In this document: one piece after another, positions 55,550-63,722 of the stretch
Layout of the letters: each line of letters opens with the position of its first letter
Numbering within the stretch: the stretch's first letter is position 1
Origin: Caulobacter sp. 73W
GTDB taxonomy: Bacteria; Pseudomonadota; Alphaproteobacteria; Caulobacterales; Caulobacteraceae
DNA: 64,000 bases
Direction of reading: 5' to 3'
NCBI RefSeq assembly: GCF_041021955.1
Contig: NZ_CP158375.1
Span: forward strand, 3,770,501 to 3,834,500
Program-made: the position numbers and the translations under genes
The notes under the pieces: generated by a model
Told to the model about the DNA's origin: nothing
Databases searched by the model: none
What the model saw: the letters and a program-made list of their open reading frames with translations, nothing else

Positions 55550-56842
55550 ATGACCGCAAACCTTCGCCATAGCGTCCGCCTGATCGACCTCATCATGCTG
55601 GGGGCGGGGACCGCGGTCGGCGCGGCCATCTTCACCGTGCTCGGCCCGGCCGCGAAGATCGGCGGCGACGGCGTGCTGATCGCCACCATGCTGGCGGTCC
55701 TGCCCATGGGCCTGTTCGCCGTGGTCTATGCCTATCTGTCGTCCACCGCGCCGCGTACGGCGGCCTCGTTCGAGTGGCAGAGGCGGTTCACTAGCCCGAC
55801 CCTGGCCTTCGCCATCGTCTGGATGCGCGTGCTGTCGAACGCGGTGGTGATGATCGTCCTGGCCCGGGTGCTGATCAGCTATCTGTCCATGGTGCTGCCG
55901 TTGCCGGCGGCGCCGACGATCCTGGGCTTCTTCGGCCTGATCTTCGCGCTCAACTATGTGGGTGTGGCGGTGGCCGCGCGGGCGCAGACGATCCTGATGT
56001 TCCTGCTGCTGGGCGCGCTCAGCATCTTCGTCTTCGCCGCCGCGCCAAGGTTCGAGCCTCGCCTGTTCATCGAGGCGACCGAGGGCGGCATCCTGCCGAT
56101 CCTGGCGGCGCTGCCGCTGATGATCCAGCTCTTCCTCGGCATCGAGACGGCGACGGAAGTCGGCGAAGAGGTCGAGGACGCCGAGCGCAAGATCCCCCTG
56201 GGCATGGCCGGGGCCCTGGTCCTGACCATGGTCATCTACCTGTCGGTGACCTTCGCCGCCATGAGCGCCATCGGCGTCGAAGGCCTTGCCGCCAGCGAGG
56301 CGCCGCTGCTGGACGCGGCCAAGGCCGTGCTCGGCCCGATCGCCACGCCGCTGATCGTCACCGCAGCCGTGTTCTCCCTGGCCAAGTCGATGAACGCGGT
56401 CTTCCTGGTCTATGCCCGCTTTCTGTTCGCCATGGGCCGGGCCGGCGTGCTGCCGGCGGCGCTCGGCCGGGTGCACCCCAAGTTCGGCACGCCGCATATC
56501 GCCAGCCTGGTCGCCCTGGGCGGCTGCGTGGCGGCGGTGTTCCTGCCGTCGAGCCTGCTGTTCCTGCTGCTGGCGGTGAACGTGCCGACGATGATGAAGT
56601 ACTTCGGCACCTGCCTGGCGGCGTTCAACGTCGCTCGCGCCCATCCGGAGGTTCACGCCGCCGCGCGGCTGAAGTTCAATCGCGGCACGGTGCAGGTGCT
56701 GGCCGCCCTGGGCGGGATCGCCGCCGTGATCATCGCGGCGCTGGGCTTCGGCACCGACTGGCGGCCCTACGGCCTGCTGGCGGTCTGGCTGGCGGTCGGG
56801 CTGAGCTGGTACGCGTGGCGGAGGCGCGCCCGCACGGCCTAG
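55550..56842 (+). CDS. APC-family amino-acid permease
   Basis: The 430-residue membrane protein has about 12 hydrophobic segments. The first helix reads IDLIMLGAGTAVGAAIFTVL, with the Gly-rich substrate motif of APC transporters, and GIETATEVGEEVEDAERKIP follows the sixth. It probably imports an amino acid or small peptide breakdown product across the inner membrane, closing the pathway begun by the secreted peptidases. The substrate is unknown. Its stop overlaps that of the restored bpt frame on the other strand. Confidence 0.9.
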   Translation: MTANLRHSVRLIDLIMLGAGTAVGAAIFTVLGPAAKIGGDGVLIATMLAVLPMGLFAVVYAYLSSTAPRTAASFEWQRRFTSPTLAFAIVWMRVLSNAVVMIVLARVLISYLSMVLPLPAAPTILGFFGLIFALNYVGVAVAARAQTILMFLLLGALSIFVFAAAPRFEPRLFIEATEGGILPILAALPLMIQLFLGIETATEVGEEVEDAERKIPLGMAGALVLTMVIYLSVTFAAMSAIGVEGLAASEAPLLDAAKAVLGPIATPLIVTAAVFSLAKSMNAVFLVYARFLFAMGRAGVLPAALGRVHPKFGTPHIASLVALGGCVAAVFLPSSLLFLLLAVNVPTMMKYFGTCLAAFNVARAHPEVHAAARLKFNRGTVQVLAALGGIAAVIIAALGFGTDWRPYGLLAVWLAVGLSWYAWRRRARTA

Positions 56843-57638
56843 TCGAAGGGCTTGCGCGAGGGCTGGTCCACGTCCGCCGCCGGAGCCTCCATGGCGCGGT
56901 CGCGGGCGCTCATCAGCGCCCAGCCGCCCGGCTTGAGGATCTCCAGGGGGAGAAGCGGGCCTTGTAGGCCATCTTCTCGCTGCCCGGGACCCAGTAGCCC
57001 AGATAGACGTAGGGCAGGCTGGTCAGGCAGGCCTGGACGATGTGGTCCAGGATCACGAAGGAGCCCAGGCTGCGCTTGGGCATCGTCGGCTCGTAGAAGC
57101 TGTAGACCAGCGACAGGCCGTCAGCGAGGACATCGACCAGCACGCAGGCGATCAGGTCGCCGGGGCCGCGGTCCTGCGGTTTGCGCCGGTATTCGATCAT
57201 GTGGGTGCGGACGGCGGTGTCCTCGACCATGGCGACATAGTCGGGCCAGGTCATGTCGGCCATGCCGCCCTCGGCGTGGCGGGCGTTGAGGTAGCGGCGC
57301 AGCAGGTCGAACTGCTCCATCGTCGCCTCGGCCTCGACCAGATGGCGTTCCAGGTCCTCGTTGCGGTTGATGACCTTCCGCTCGGAACGGGAGAACACGT
57401 ACTCGCGGGCGCAGGCGCGGGCCGACACGCAGGCCCGGCACGATTCGCAAGCCGGCCGGTAGGCGATGTTCTGCGAGCGGCGGAAACCGACCTGGGTGAG
57501 GCCGTCATTGACGGTCGGTCCGTCGGTCAGGGGCAGGTGCGCGAACACCTTGCGCTCAAGGCGGCCGGGCAGGTACGGGCACGGGTTCGGCGCCGTCAGA
57601 AAGAACCGAAGCTGTCGCGTCGGAAAATGTTGCGTCAC
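56839..57638 (-). CDS. bpt: Aspartate/glutamate leucyltransferase, with apparent C-terminal frameshift
   Basis: Bpt adds Leu to N-terminal Asp or Glu in the N-degron pathway. TQHFPTRQLRFFLTAPNPCP, SQNIAYRPACESCRACVSAR, DMTWPDYVAMVEDTAVRTHM and YVYLGYWVPGSEKMAYKARF are diagnostic. The frame then leaves the family: as written the protein ends WRSSSRAAGR at 56913. Adding one G to the run at 56946-56950 restores LEILKPGGWALMSARDRAME and a normal stop at 56839, giving 266 residues. The start is GTG 57638. It is either an assembly deletion or a real truncation that replaces about 30 C-terminal residues. Confidence 0.9.
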
Positions 57639-57735
57639 TGCCCGTCGGCGCCCTTTACGCCCCAACCCCTAAGAGGATTAGGAGCCATCTTGCGCCAACG
57701 CGCAAGACGCCGGATTTGTCGCAGGGGCCGCGGAT

Positions 57736-58644
57736 TCAGAAACCGCCGTTGGCCGGCAGGACGGGCTTGTCGCGCAGCAGGACGATGGAGATCCGACGGT
57801 TGCCCGCCAGGGTCGGATCGTCCGGGTACAGCGGCTCGGAATTGGCCTTGCCCGACACCTGATAGATGCGGTCGCCGTCGACGCCGGCGCCTTGCAGGAT
57901 CTGGCGGGCGGCGTTGGCGCGGTTGGCCGACAGCGGCCAGTCGGCGTCCGACTGGCGGCCGCTGGCGTTGGCGCTGGTGTGGCCGGAGATAGTCAGACGG
58001 TTGGGCAGCTCGTTGACGATCTTGGCGATGGCGCGCAGCAGGACGCGGGCGCGGTCGTTGGGAGTGGCGGCGCTTTCCTTGAACATCGAGCGGCCTTCCT
58101 GGTCGACCAGCTGGATGCGCAGGCCTTCCGGGGTCTGGTCGATGAAGATCTGCTTCGACAGTTCGGCCAGCTCCGGCATGTCCTGCAAAGACTGGCGCAG
58201 GGACTGGGCAGCGGAGGCGAAGCTGTCGTTCTCCTTCTTCATCAGCGCCTGACGCAGGGCGTCCTCGGTGGCGTTGTCGAGGGCGGCGCCGGTGCGGGCG
58301 CTCTGGCCCTGTTCGATGGCGTCCGGCGGGGCCTGGGGAGCGGTGGCCTCGACGATGGCCTGCGAGCCGCGGGACTGGTCGCCTTCTTCACCCAGGGCGG
58401 TGCCGCCCAGGATGCCGCCAGAGCCGCTGGTGCTGTCGGTGACGCTGGCCGGGGCGAAATAGTCGGCGATGCCTTGGCGCTGTTCCTCGGTGGTCGAGGA
58501 CAGCAGCCACATGAGCAGGAAGAACGCCATCATGGCGGTCACGAAGTCGGCGTAAGCCACCTTCCAGGCGCCGCCATGGTGACCATGGCCGCCGCCCTTC
58601 TTGACCTTCTTGATGATGATCGGAGCGTCGTTGCCGATCGCCAT
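57736..58644 (-). CDS. motB: Flagellar motor stator protein MotB
   Basis: The 302-residue protein anchors the MotAB stator to peptidoglycan. A cytoplasmic KKVKKGGGHGHHGG leader precedes the single helix AWKVAYADFVTAMMAFFLLM, whose Asp conducts protons. A linker follows, then an OmpA domain (LTISGHTSANASGRQSDADW, RANAARQILQGAGV). AAGGA precedes the ATG. No motA is adjacent. It lies 97 bases upstream of bpt on the same strand. Confidence 0.96.
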   Translation of the reverse strand: MAIGNDAPIIIKKVKKGGGHGHHGGAWKVAYADFVTAMMAFFLLMWLLSSTTEEQRQGIADYFAPASVTDSTSGSGGILGGTALGEEGDQSRGSQAIVEATAPQAPPDAIEQGQSARTGAALDNATEDALRQALMKKENDSFASAAQSLRQSLQDMPELAELSKQIFIDQTPEGLRIQLVDQEGRSMFKESAATPNDRARVLLRAIAKIVNELPNRLTISGHTSANASGRQSDADWPLSANRANAARQILQGAGVDGDRIYQVSGKANSEPLYPDDPTLAGNRRISIVLLRDKPVLPANGGF

Positions 58645-58760
58645 GGCGCGTCCTTAACCTTGATAAGGCCTTCAACATGACGCCGGCCCGTTAAGATGGG
58701 GTTGCTGGAAAGCTCGGCTGGGCCTAACCGCAGGCAGCGTCCGTGGTTGGGAGTTGGTGC

Positions 58761-59621
58761 ATGAAAGTCGCTTTCATCGGTCTTGGTGTCATGGGCTTTC
58801 CCATGGCGGGGTATCTGGCCAAGGCCGGGCACGAGATCGCCGTCTTCAACCGCAGTCCGGAAAAGGCCCAGCGCTGGGTGCAAACCCATGGCGGCCGGGC
58901 CGGCGCGACCATCGGCGAGGCGGCGGCCGGGGCCGAGATCGTCTTCCTGTGCGTCGGCAATGACGACGACGTGCGCGGCGTGGTTCCGCAGGCCGCCGCG
59001 ACCATGGCCGAAGGCGGGATCATCGTCGACCACACCACCACCAGCGCCAGGGTGGCCCGCGAAATGGGCGAACTTTGCGCCAAGGCTGGCCGCAGCTTCG
59101 TCGATGCGCCGGTGTCGGGCGGGCAGGCGGGGGCCGAGAACGGCCAGCTGACCATCATGGTCGGAGCCGACAAGGCCGCCTTCGACCGCGCTCAGCCGGT
59201 GATGGACGCCTACGCCAAGGCTATCACCCACATGGGCGAGACCGGCACGGGCCAACTGACCAAGATGTGCAACCAGATCGCCATCGCCGGCGTGGTCCAG
59301 GGCGTGGCCGAGGCGGTCCACTTCGCCACCCAGGCCGGGCTCGATACGGATCTGGTGCTGACCGCCATCTCCAAGGGCGCGGCCCAGAGCTGGCAGATGG
59401 AGAACCGCTGGCCCACCATGGCCCAGGGCAAGTTCGACTTCGGCTTCGCCGTCGACTGGATGCGCAAGGACCTGGGCATCGCCCTGGACGAGGCGCGGAC
59501 CAACGGCGCGCGGCTGGAGGGCACGGCCCTGATCGACCAGTTCTACGCCGATGTGCAGGGTCTGGGCGGGCGCCGCTGGGACACCTCCAGCCTGGTCGCC
59601 CGTTTGAACAAGAAGAAGTAG
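58761..59621 (+). CDS. NAD(P)-dependent 3-hydroxyisobutyrate dehydrogenase-family enzyme
   Basis: The 286-residue beta-hydroxyacid dehydrogenase has the cofactor site VAFIGLGVMGFPMAGYL, substrate motif VDAPVSGGQAGAENGQLTIM and the catalytic Lys in GTGQLTKMCNQIAIAG. NRS after the second strand suggests NADP(H). Substrates could be 3-hydroxyisobutyrate, tartronate semialdehyde or a related acid. GGGAG precedes ATG 58761. It is divergent from motB and seven bases ahead of an alpha/beta hydrolase. Confidence 0.9.
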   Translation: MKVAFIGLGVMGFPMAGYLAKAGHEIAVFNRSPEKAQRWVQTHGGRAGATIGEAAAGAEIVFLCVGNDDDVRGVVPQAAATMAEGGIIVDHTTTSARVAREMGELCAKAGRSFVDAPVSGGQAGAENGQLTIMVGADKAAFDRAQPVMDAYAKAITHMGETGTGQLTKMCNQIAIAGVVQGVAEAVHFATQAGLDTDLVLTAISKGAAQSWQMENRWPTMAQGKFDFGFAVDWMRKDLGIALDEARTNGARLEGTALIDQFYADVQGLGGRRWDTSSLVARLNKKK

Positions 59622-59630
59622 GGGGAAGTG

Positions 59631-60710
59631 ATGAAATTCAAAGCTCTATGCCTGGCGGCCGCCGCCGCCCTGAGCCTGGCCACGGGCGCCGTCGCCCAGA
59701 CCGCCTGGCCGATCAAGGAAGGCGACTACGTCGCCAGGAACTTCAAGTTCGGCACGGGCGAGACCCTGCCGGAGCTGCGCCTGCACTACACCACCCTGGG
59801 CGAGCCCAGGCGCGACGCCAAGGGCAAGATCACCAACGCGGTGATGGTGCTGCACGGCACGGGCGGGACCGGCAAACAGTTCCTCAGCCCGCAGTTCGCC
59901 GAGGAGCTCTACAAGCCCGGCGGCGTGCTCGACCCGGCCAAGTATTACATCATCATGCCCGACAACATCGGCCACGGGAAAAGCTCCAAGCCCAGCGACG
60001 GCCTGAAGGCCAAGTTCCCGCAGTACGACTATGACGACATGGTCGCGGCCCAGCATGAGCTGCTGACCAAGGGTCTGGGCGTGGATCACCTGCGCCTGCT
60101 GTTCGGCACCTCGATGGGCTGCATGCACGGCTTTGTCTGGGCCGAGCAGTATCCGACGTTCTCGCAGGCGATGATGCCCATGGCCTGCCTGCCGACCGAA
60201 ATCGCCGGCCGCAACCGCCTGTGGCGCAAGATGACCATCGACGGGATCACCAGCGATCCGGCCTGGAACGGCGGGAACTATACGACCCAGCCGCAGCAGG
60301 GTCTGCGCATCGCGACCAACTTCCTGATTCTGGCCGGCTCCTCGACCATCCCGATGCAAAAGGCCCTGCCGACCCGCGAGGCGACCGACAAGTTCGTCGA
60401 GGCCGACGTGACGCGCCGCATGGCCGGCATCGACGCCAACGACTTCCTGTACCAGGTGTCGTCGTCGCGGAACTACAACCCGTGGCCCAAGCTGGACGCG
60501 GTGAAGGTCCCGATGACGTGGATCAACTCGGCGGACGACTTCATCAATCCGCCGGAACTGGGCATTGACCTGGAGGCGGCCAAGCGCCTGCCGACGGCGA
60601 AGTACATCCTGATCCCCGCCAGCGAGAACACCAAGGGCCACGGCAGTCACACCTGGGCCGTGCTCTGGCAGGACGAGATGAAGGCGCTGCTGGAGCGGAC
60701 CGAGAAGTAG
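59631..60710 (+). CDS. Secreted alpha/beta hydrolase, homoserine O-acetyltransferase-like
   Basis: The 359-residue protein has a signal peptide (MKFKALCLAAAAALSLA, cut near AVAQ), the oxyanion region AVMVLHGTGGTGKQF, nucleophile elbow LLFGTSMGCMHGF and a C-terminal His in NTKGHGSHTW. The order matches the MetX-like branch, but export rules out methionine synthesis; an esterase or amidase is likelier. GGGGGAAG precedes the start. It is co-directional with the dehydrogenase. Confidence 0.87.
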   Translation: MKFKALCLAAAAALSLATGAVAQTAWPIKEGDYVARNFKFGTGETLPELRLHYTTLGEPRRDAKGKITNAVMVLHGTGGTGKQFLSPQFAEELYKPGGVLDPAKYYIIMPDNIGHGKSSKPSDGLKAKFPQYDYDDMVAAQHELLTKGLGVDHLRLLFGTSMGCMHGFVWAEQYPTFSQAMMPMACLPTEIAGRNRLWRKMTIDGITSDPAWNGGNYTTQPQQGLRIATNFLILAGSSTIPMQKALPTREATDKFVEADVTRRMAGIDANDFLYQVSSSRNYNPWPKLDAVKVPMTWINSADDFINPPELGIDLEAAKRLPTAKYILIPASENTKGHGSHTWAVLWQDEMKALLERTEK

Positions 60711-60714
60711 GGCG

Positions 60715-61122
60715 CTAAAGGGCGCGGACGGCTGGCAGCACCTGTTCCGTCAGCAGCCGCGCCAGCTTCCGTTCGCCCGGCGCCTCGACGTCCAGCCACA
60801 GGGCTTCCTCGATCTCGGCCTGGGCGACGGGTTCGCCATCGATGCGGGCCAGATAGACGACCGCGCGGACGGTCGTATCCGGCTCGTTGGCGGCGGGCGC
60901 CTCGAAGGCCCCCAGAAGCACGGGGTCGACGATCCCGCAGGCCAGCTCCTCGCGCACCTCGCGGGCGAGGGCGGTCAGGTCGTCCTCGCCGGGCTCGCGC
61001 TTGCCGCCCGGCTTCATGAAGATCGAAGAGCCGCGCTTGCGGACCACCAGCCAGCGCCCGTCGTCGTCACGGATGACGGCGGTGACGATTTCAATCCGGT
61101 TCAAGGGCGGGGTGGGCTGCAT
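60715..61122 (-). CDS. NUDIX hydrolase
   Basis: The 135-residue protein carries a Nudix box: GGKREPGEDDLTALAREVRE, continuing ELACGI. The ATG at 61122 gives the usual start (QPTPPLNRIEIVTAVIRDDD) and overlaps the 3' end of the Rrf2 gene by 22 bases in a different frame. Family members cleave nucleoside diphosphate derivatives. The substrate is not known; a housekeeping role on oxidised nucleotides is one option. Confidence 0.9.
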   Translation of the reverse strand: MQPTPPLNRIEIVTAVIRDDDGRWLVVRKRGSSIFMKPGGKREPGEDDLTALAREVREELACGIVDPVLLGAFEAPAANEPDTTVRAVVYLARIDGEPVAQAEIEEALWLDVEAPGERKLARLLTEQVLPAVRAL

Positions 61123-61535
61123 AACCGAGCGAAATCTTGGGCTAGGTCCGCGAGGGTCACGTCGGAGAGCTTGCTCAGAAGAAGAGCTTCGGCCTGAGCG
61201 AGGGTTTGGTCCAGGGCCTTGTTGACCGCTCTCTCGACGGCGCAATCAGGGTTGTCGGAATCGTGGCCGATGGCGAACAGCTTGGGCCCGCCGACGGCTT
61301 TGTGGATGTCGAGCAAGGAAAGGTCGGAGAGGTTCGCCGCCAGGGTCCAGCCGCCGCCGTGGCCCTTTTCAGACGTTACATAGCCCGCGCTTCGCAACCC
61401 ACCCATGGTCCGGCGCACGACCACTGGGTTGGTGCCTAACATGGCGGCGACCTGTTCGGAGGTCATTGGGCCATCCGCCTGCGCCATGTGCAGCAGGACA
61501 TGCAGCATGCGGGACAATCGACTGTCGGTTCTCAA
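61101..61535 (-). CDS. Rrf2-family transcriptional regulator
   Basis: The 144-residue protein begins LRTDSRLSRMLHVLLHMAQA and has the winged helix VAAMLGTNPVVVRRTMGGLR and wing EKGHGGGWTLA. The three-Cys iron-sulfur set of IscR and NsrR is missing; only isolated Cys residues (PDCAVER, RLCSPP) remain, so this is a YwnA-like member sensing something else. The start is TTG 61535 with GAGGA ahead; a longer frame to 61580 is less typical. It is divergent from a thioredoxin-reductase-like gene, a recurrent pair. Confidence 0.9.
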   Translation of the reverse strand: MRTDSRLSRMLHVLLHMAQADGPMTSEQVAAMLGTNPVVVRRTMGGLRSAGYVTSEKGHGGGWTLAANLSDLSLLDIHKAVGGPKLFAIGHDSDNPDCAVERAVNKALDQTLAQAEALLLSKLSDVTLADLAQDFARLCSPPRP

Positions 61536-61611
61536 CGGGTCCTCACAGGGGCGGCGACTGTATCGGCAGACTTCAGTCATCCTGCCTCGACGCTCAAGCC
61601 ATAATCAGGAA

Positions 61612-61659
61612 ACATTTAATGTGACGTAAGTCTTGCTCCTGGCGCATATGAAACATATG
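61612..61659. promoter_or_regulatory. Palindromes in the Rrf2/flavoprotein intergenic region
   Basis: ACATT-T-AATGT (61612-61622) and CATATG-AAA-CATATG (61645-61659) lie in the 155-base divergent gap, and a third repeat GTTGCG/CGCAAC follows at 61662-61679. AT-rich palindromes in this position are good candidates for Rrf2 operators controlling both genes. Confidence 0.45.
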
Positions 61660-61690
61660 AAGTTGCGTGATTTCGCAACGGAGGCAAGCC

Positions 61691-62599
61691 ATGCAAGACC
61701 AATATGACATCATCATTATCGGCGGCGGCCCCGCCGGTCTGTCGTCGGCCCTGATCGCAGGCCGCGCGGGTCTGAGCGCGCTGCTGATCGATGGCGGCGC
61801 CCCGCGCAACGCCGCAGCGCCGGCGATGCACAGCTATCTGTCCCGGGACGGCATACTGCCCGCTGATTTTCGAGCGATCAGTCACCAGGAACTGGCCCGC
61901 TACAAGACTGTCCAGCGGCTGGACGGTCTTGTGCTGGGGCTGGAAAGCAACGGTGAGGGCATGATGGTGAGCATGGACACTGGGCGATCCGTCCATGGCC
62001 GCAAGGTTCTTTTGGCGGCCGGGCTTGCGGACCACCTGCCCGACATCGAGGGGGTGGCCGGGCAGTGGGGAAGGGGCGTTCATGCGTGCCCGTTCTGCGA
62101 TGGCCACGAACATCGCGATGAGCATTGGGGGGTGTTGCTGCAGGACGTCGCCTTGGCCGAATACGCCCTGTTCCTGCGCAACTGGGCGGGGAGGATGACC
62201 GTCTTCGTCCCTTCAGCGGCGCCGAGCGAGACCGTCGCCCTGCTGGAAAATGACGGCGTTGCGGTGGAACGGCGCGCGGTCGTTAAGGTGATCGGAAAGG
62301 ACGGCCATAGTCTGAGCGGCGTCGTTCTGGAGGATGGGACGCAGGTTCCTATCGAGTCCCTTTGGCTGCGCCCGCGTCAAACCCAGGGCGCTCTCGTCGA
62401 AGCGCTGGGCCTTCGTCTCCGAGAGGACGGCGCGGTATGGCGCGACGATCAGGGCGAAACCTCCATGGCCAATGTCCTGGCGGCGGGCGATTGCGCCGCG
62501 GGAATGGCTCAGCAGGCGATCTTCGCGGCGGCCGACGGCGCGAGGACGACGTTCTCGATCGTGCATGCCGTCACAAGCGGCGGCCGTCGACAGATCTAG
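61691..62599 (+). CDS. NAD(P)/FAD-dependent oxidoreductase, thioredoxin reductase-like
   Basis: The 302-residue flavoprotein has the FAD site YDIIIIGGGPAGLSSALIAG, a CXXC in HACPFCDGHEHRDE and the second FAD motif ANVLAAGDCAAGMAQQAIFA. The NAD(P) site GVLLQDVALAEYALFL lacks the normal GXGXXA, so its electron donor is uncertain. CPFC here replaces the CAVC/CATC of true thioredoxin reductase. GGAGG precedes the ATG. Its expression is probably set by the divergent Rrf2 protein. Confidence 0.88.
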   Translation: MQDQYDIIIIGGGPAGLSSALIAGRAGLSALLIDGGAPRNAAAPAMHSYLSRDGILPADFRAISHQELARYKTVQRLDGLVLGLESNGEGMMVSMDTGRSVHGRKVLLAAGLADHLPDIEGVAGQWGRGVHACPFCDGHEHRDEHWGVLLQDVALAEYALFLRNWAGRMTVFVPSAAPSETVALLENDGVAVERRAVVKVIGKDGHSLSGVVLEDGTQVPIESLWLRPRQTQGALVEALGLRLREDGAVWRDDQGETSMANVLAAGDCAAGMAQQAIFAAADGARTTFSIVHAVTSGGRRQI

Positions 62600-63598
62600 G
62601 CGCCTAGGAGGCGGGCGGCGACGGGGGCGAAGTAGGTGATCGTCCCGGCGCACCCGGCGCGCTTGAAGGCGCCCAGCGTCTCCAGCATGGCGCGCTCCTC
62701 GTCGATCCAGCCGTTGGCGGCGGCGGCCTTGATCTGGGCGTACTCGCCGCTGACCTGGAAGGCGAAGGTCGGCATGGAGAAGGTCTCGACCAGGCGGCGG
62801 GCGATGTCGAGATAGGGCAGGCCCGGCTTGACCATGATCATGTCGGCGCCTTCGGCGATGTCGAGGGCGACCTCACGGATGGCTTCCTCGGTGTTGGCCG
62901 GGTCCATCTGGTAGGTCTTCTTGTCTCCCTGACCGGCCGACAGCTTGGCCGAGCCGATGGCGTCGCGGTACGGGCCGTAGAAGGCCGAGGCGTATTTCGC
63001 CGCGTAAGACATGATCATAACGTCTTGATGCGAATGGCTTTCCAGCGCTGTGCGCAGAGCGCCGATACGACCGTCCATCATGTCCGACGGGGCCAGGATG
63101 TCGGCGCCGGCCTCGGCCTGCATCAGCCCCTGTTCGATGAGGCGTTCGATGGTCGGATCGTTGAGGATCTTGCCGCCTTCGACCACGCCGTCGTGGCCGT
63201 GGTTGGTGAAGGGGTCCAGGGCCACGTCGCACATGATGCCGACTTCCGGCGCGGCGTCCTTCATGGCCTTGACCGCGCGGGGAATGACGCCGTCAGGATC
63301 GGCGGCGATGGAGCCGCTGGCGTCTTTGCGGGCCCCGTCGATGTGCGGGAAGATGGCGATGGCGGGGATGCCCAGCTCGCGAGCCTGAACAGCGGCCTTG
63401 GCCGCTTCCGCCACCGACAGGCGCTCGACCCCCGGCATGGAGGCGACCGGGACGCGGCCTTCGCCCTCATGCACCACCATCGACCAGATCAGATCGGACG
63501 GGGTCAGCACCGTCTCGCGGACAAGGCGTCGGACCCAGTCGGCCTGACGCAGGCGGCGAAGACGAAGGGCGGGATAGGCGGCGAGGGGGAAGGCTCAT
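62596..63598 (-). CDS. hemB: Delta-aminolevulinic acid dehydratase, with apparent N-terminal frameshift
   Basis: HemB joins two aminolevulinates into porphobilinogen. The Schiff-base lysines lie in SYAAKYASAFYGPYRDA and MIMVKPGLPYLD. The main frame has no standard start upstream of a GTG at 63510, though clear HemB sequence (YPALRLRRLRQADWVRRLVR) extends above it to a TGA. Removing one base between the ATG at 63598 and that segment, most simply from the five-base run at 63585-63589, gives a normal 333-residue protein. Either an assembly insertion or a real lesion; hemB is normally essential, favouring the former. Confidence 0.92.
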
Positions 63599-63722
63599 GG
63601 CCGTCTTAGTCGCCGACACGCATGCCGGTGGCAAGGGCCATGACGCGGGCGTGCCCAGCCGCCCGCCATATCGTCGCCTCCAGGGCGGCTGAACTACAGC
63701 GCCGGCCCCGAGTTGTGAGACC

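Noticed and set aside
58645..58700. TTAA-like half sites upstream of motB, possible CtrA boxes
   Set aside because: The spacing is not the TTAA-N7-TTAA expected for CtrA, and TTAA-like tetramers are not rare enough to support a call.
63606..63722. A minus-strand frame ending near the hemB start
   Set aside because: It runs through the antisense of the NDH-2-like gene, lacks a domain and has no plausible start outside that gene.
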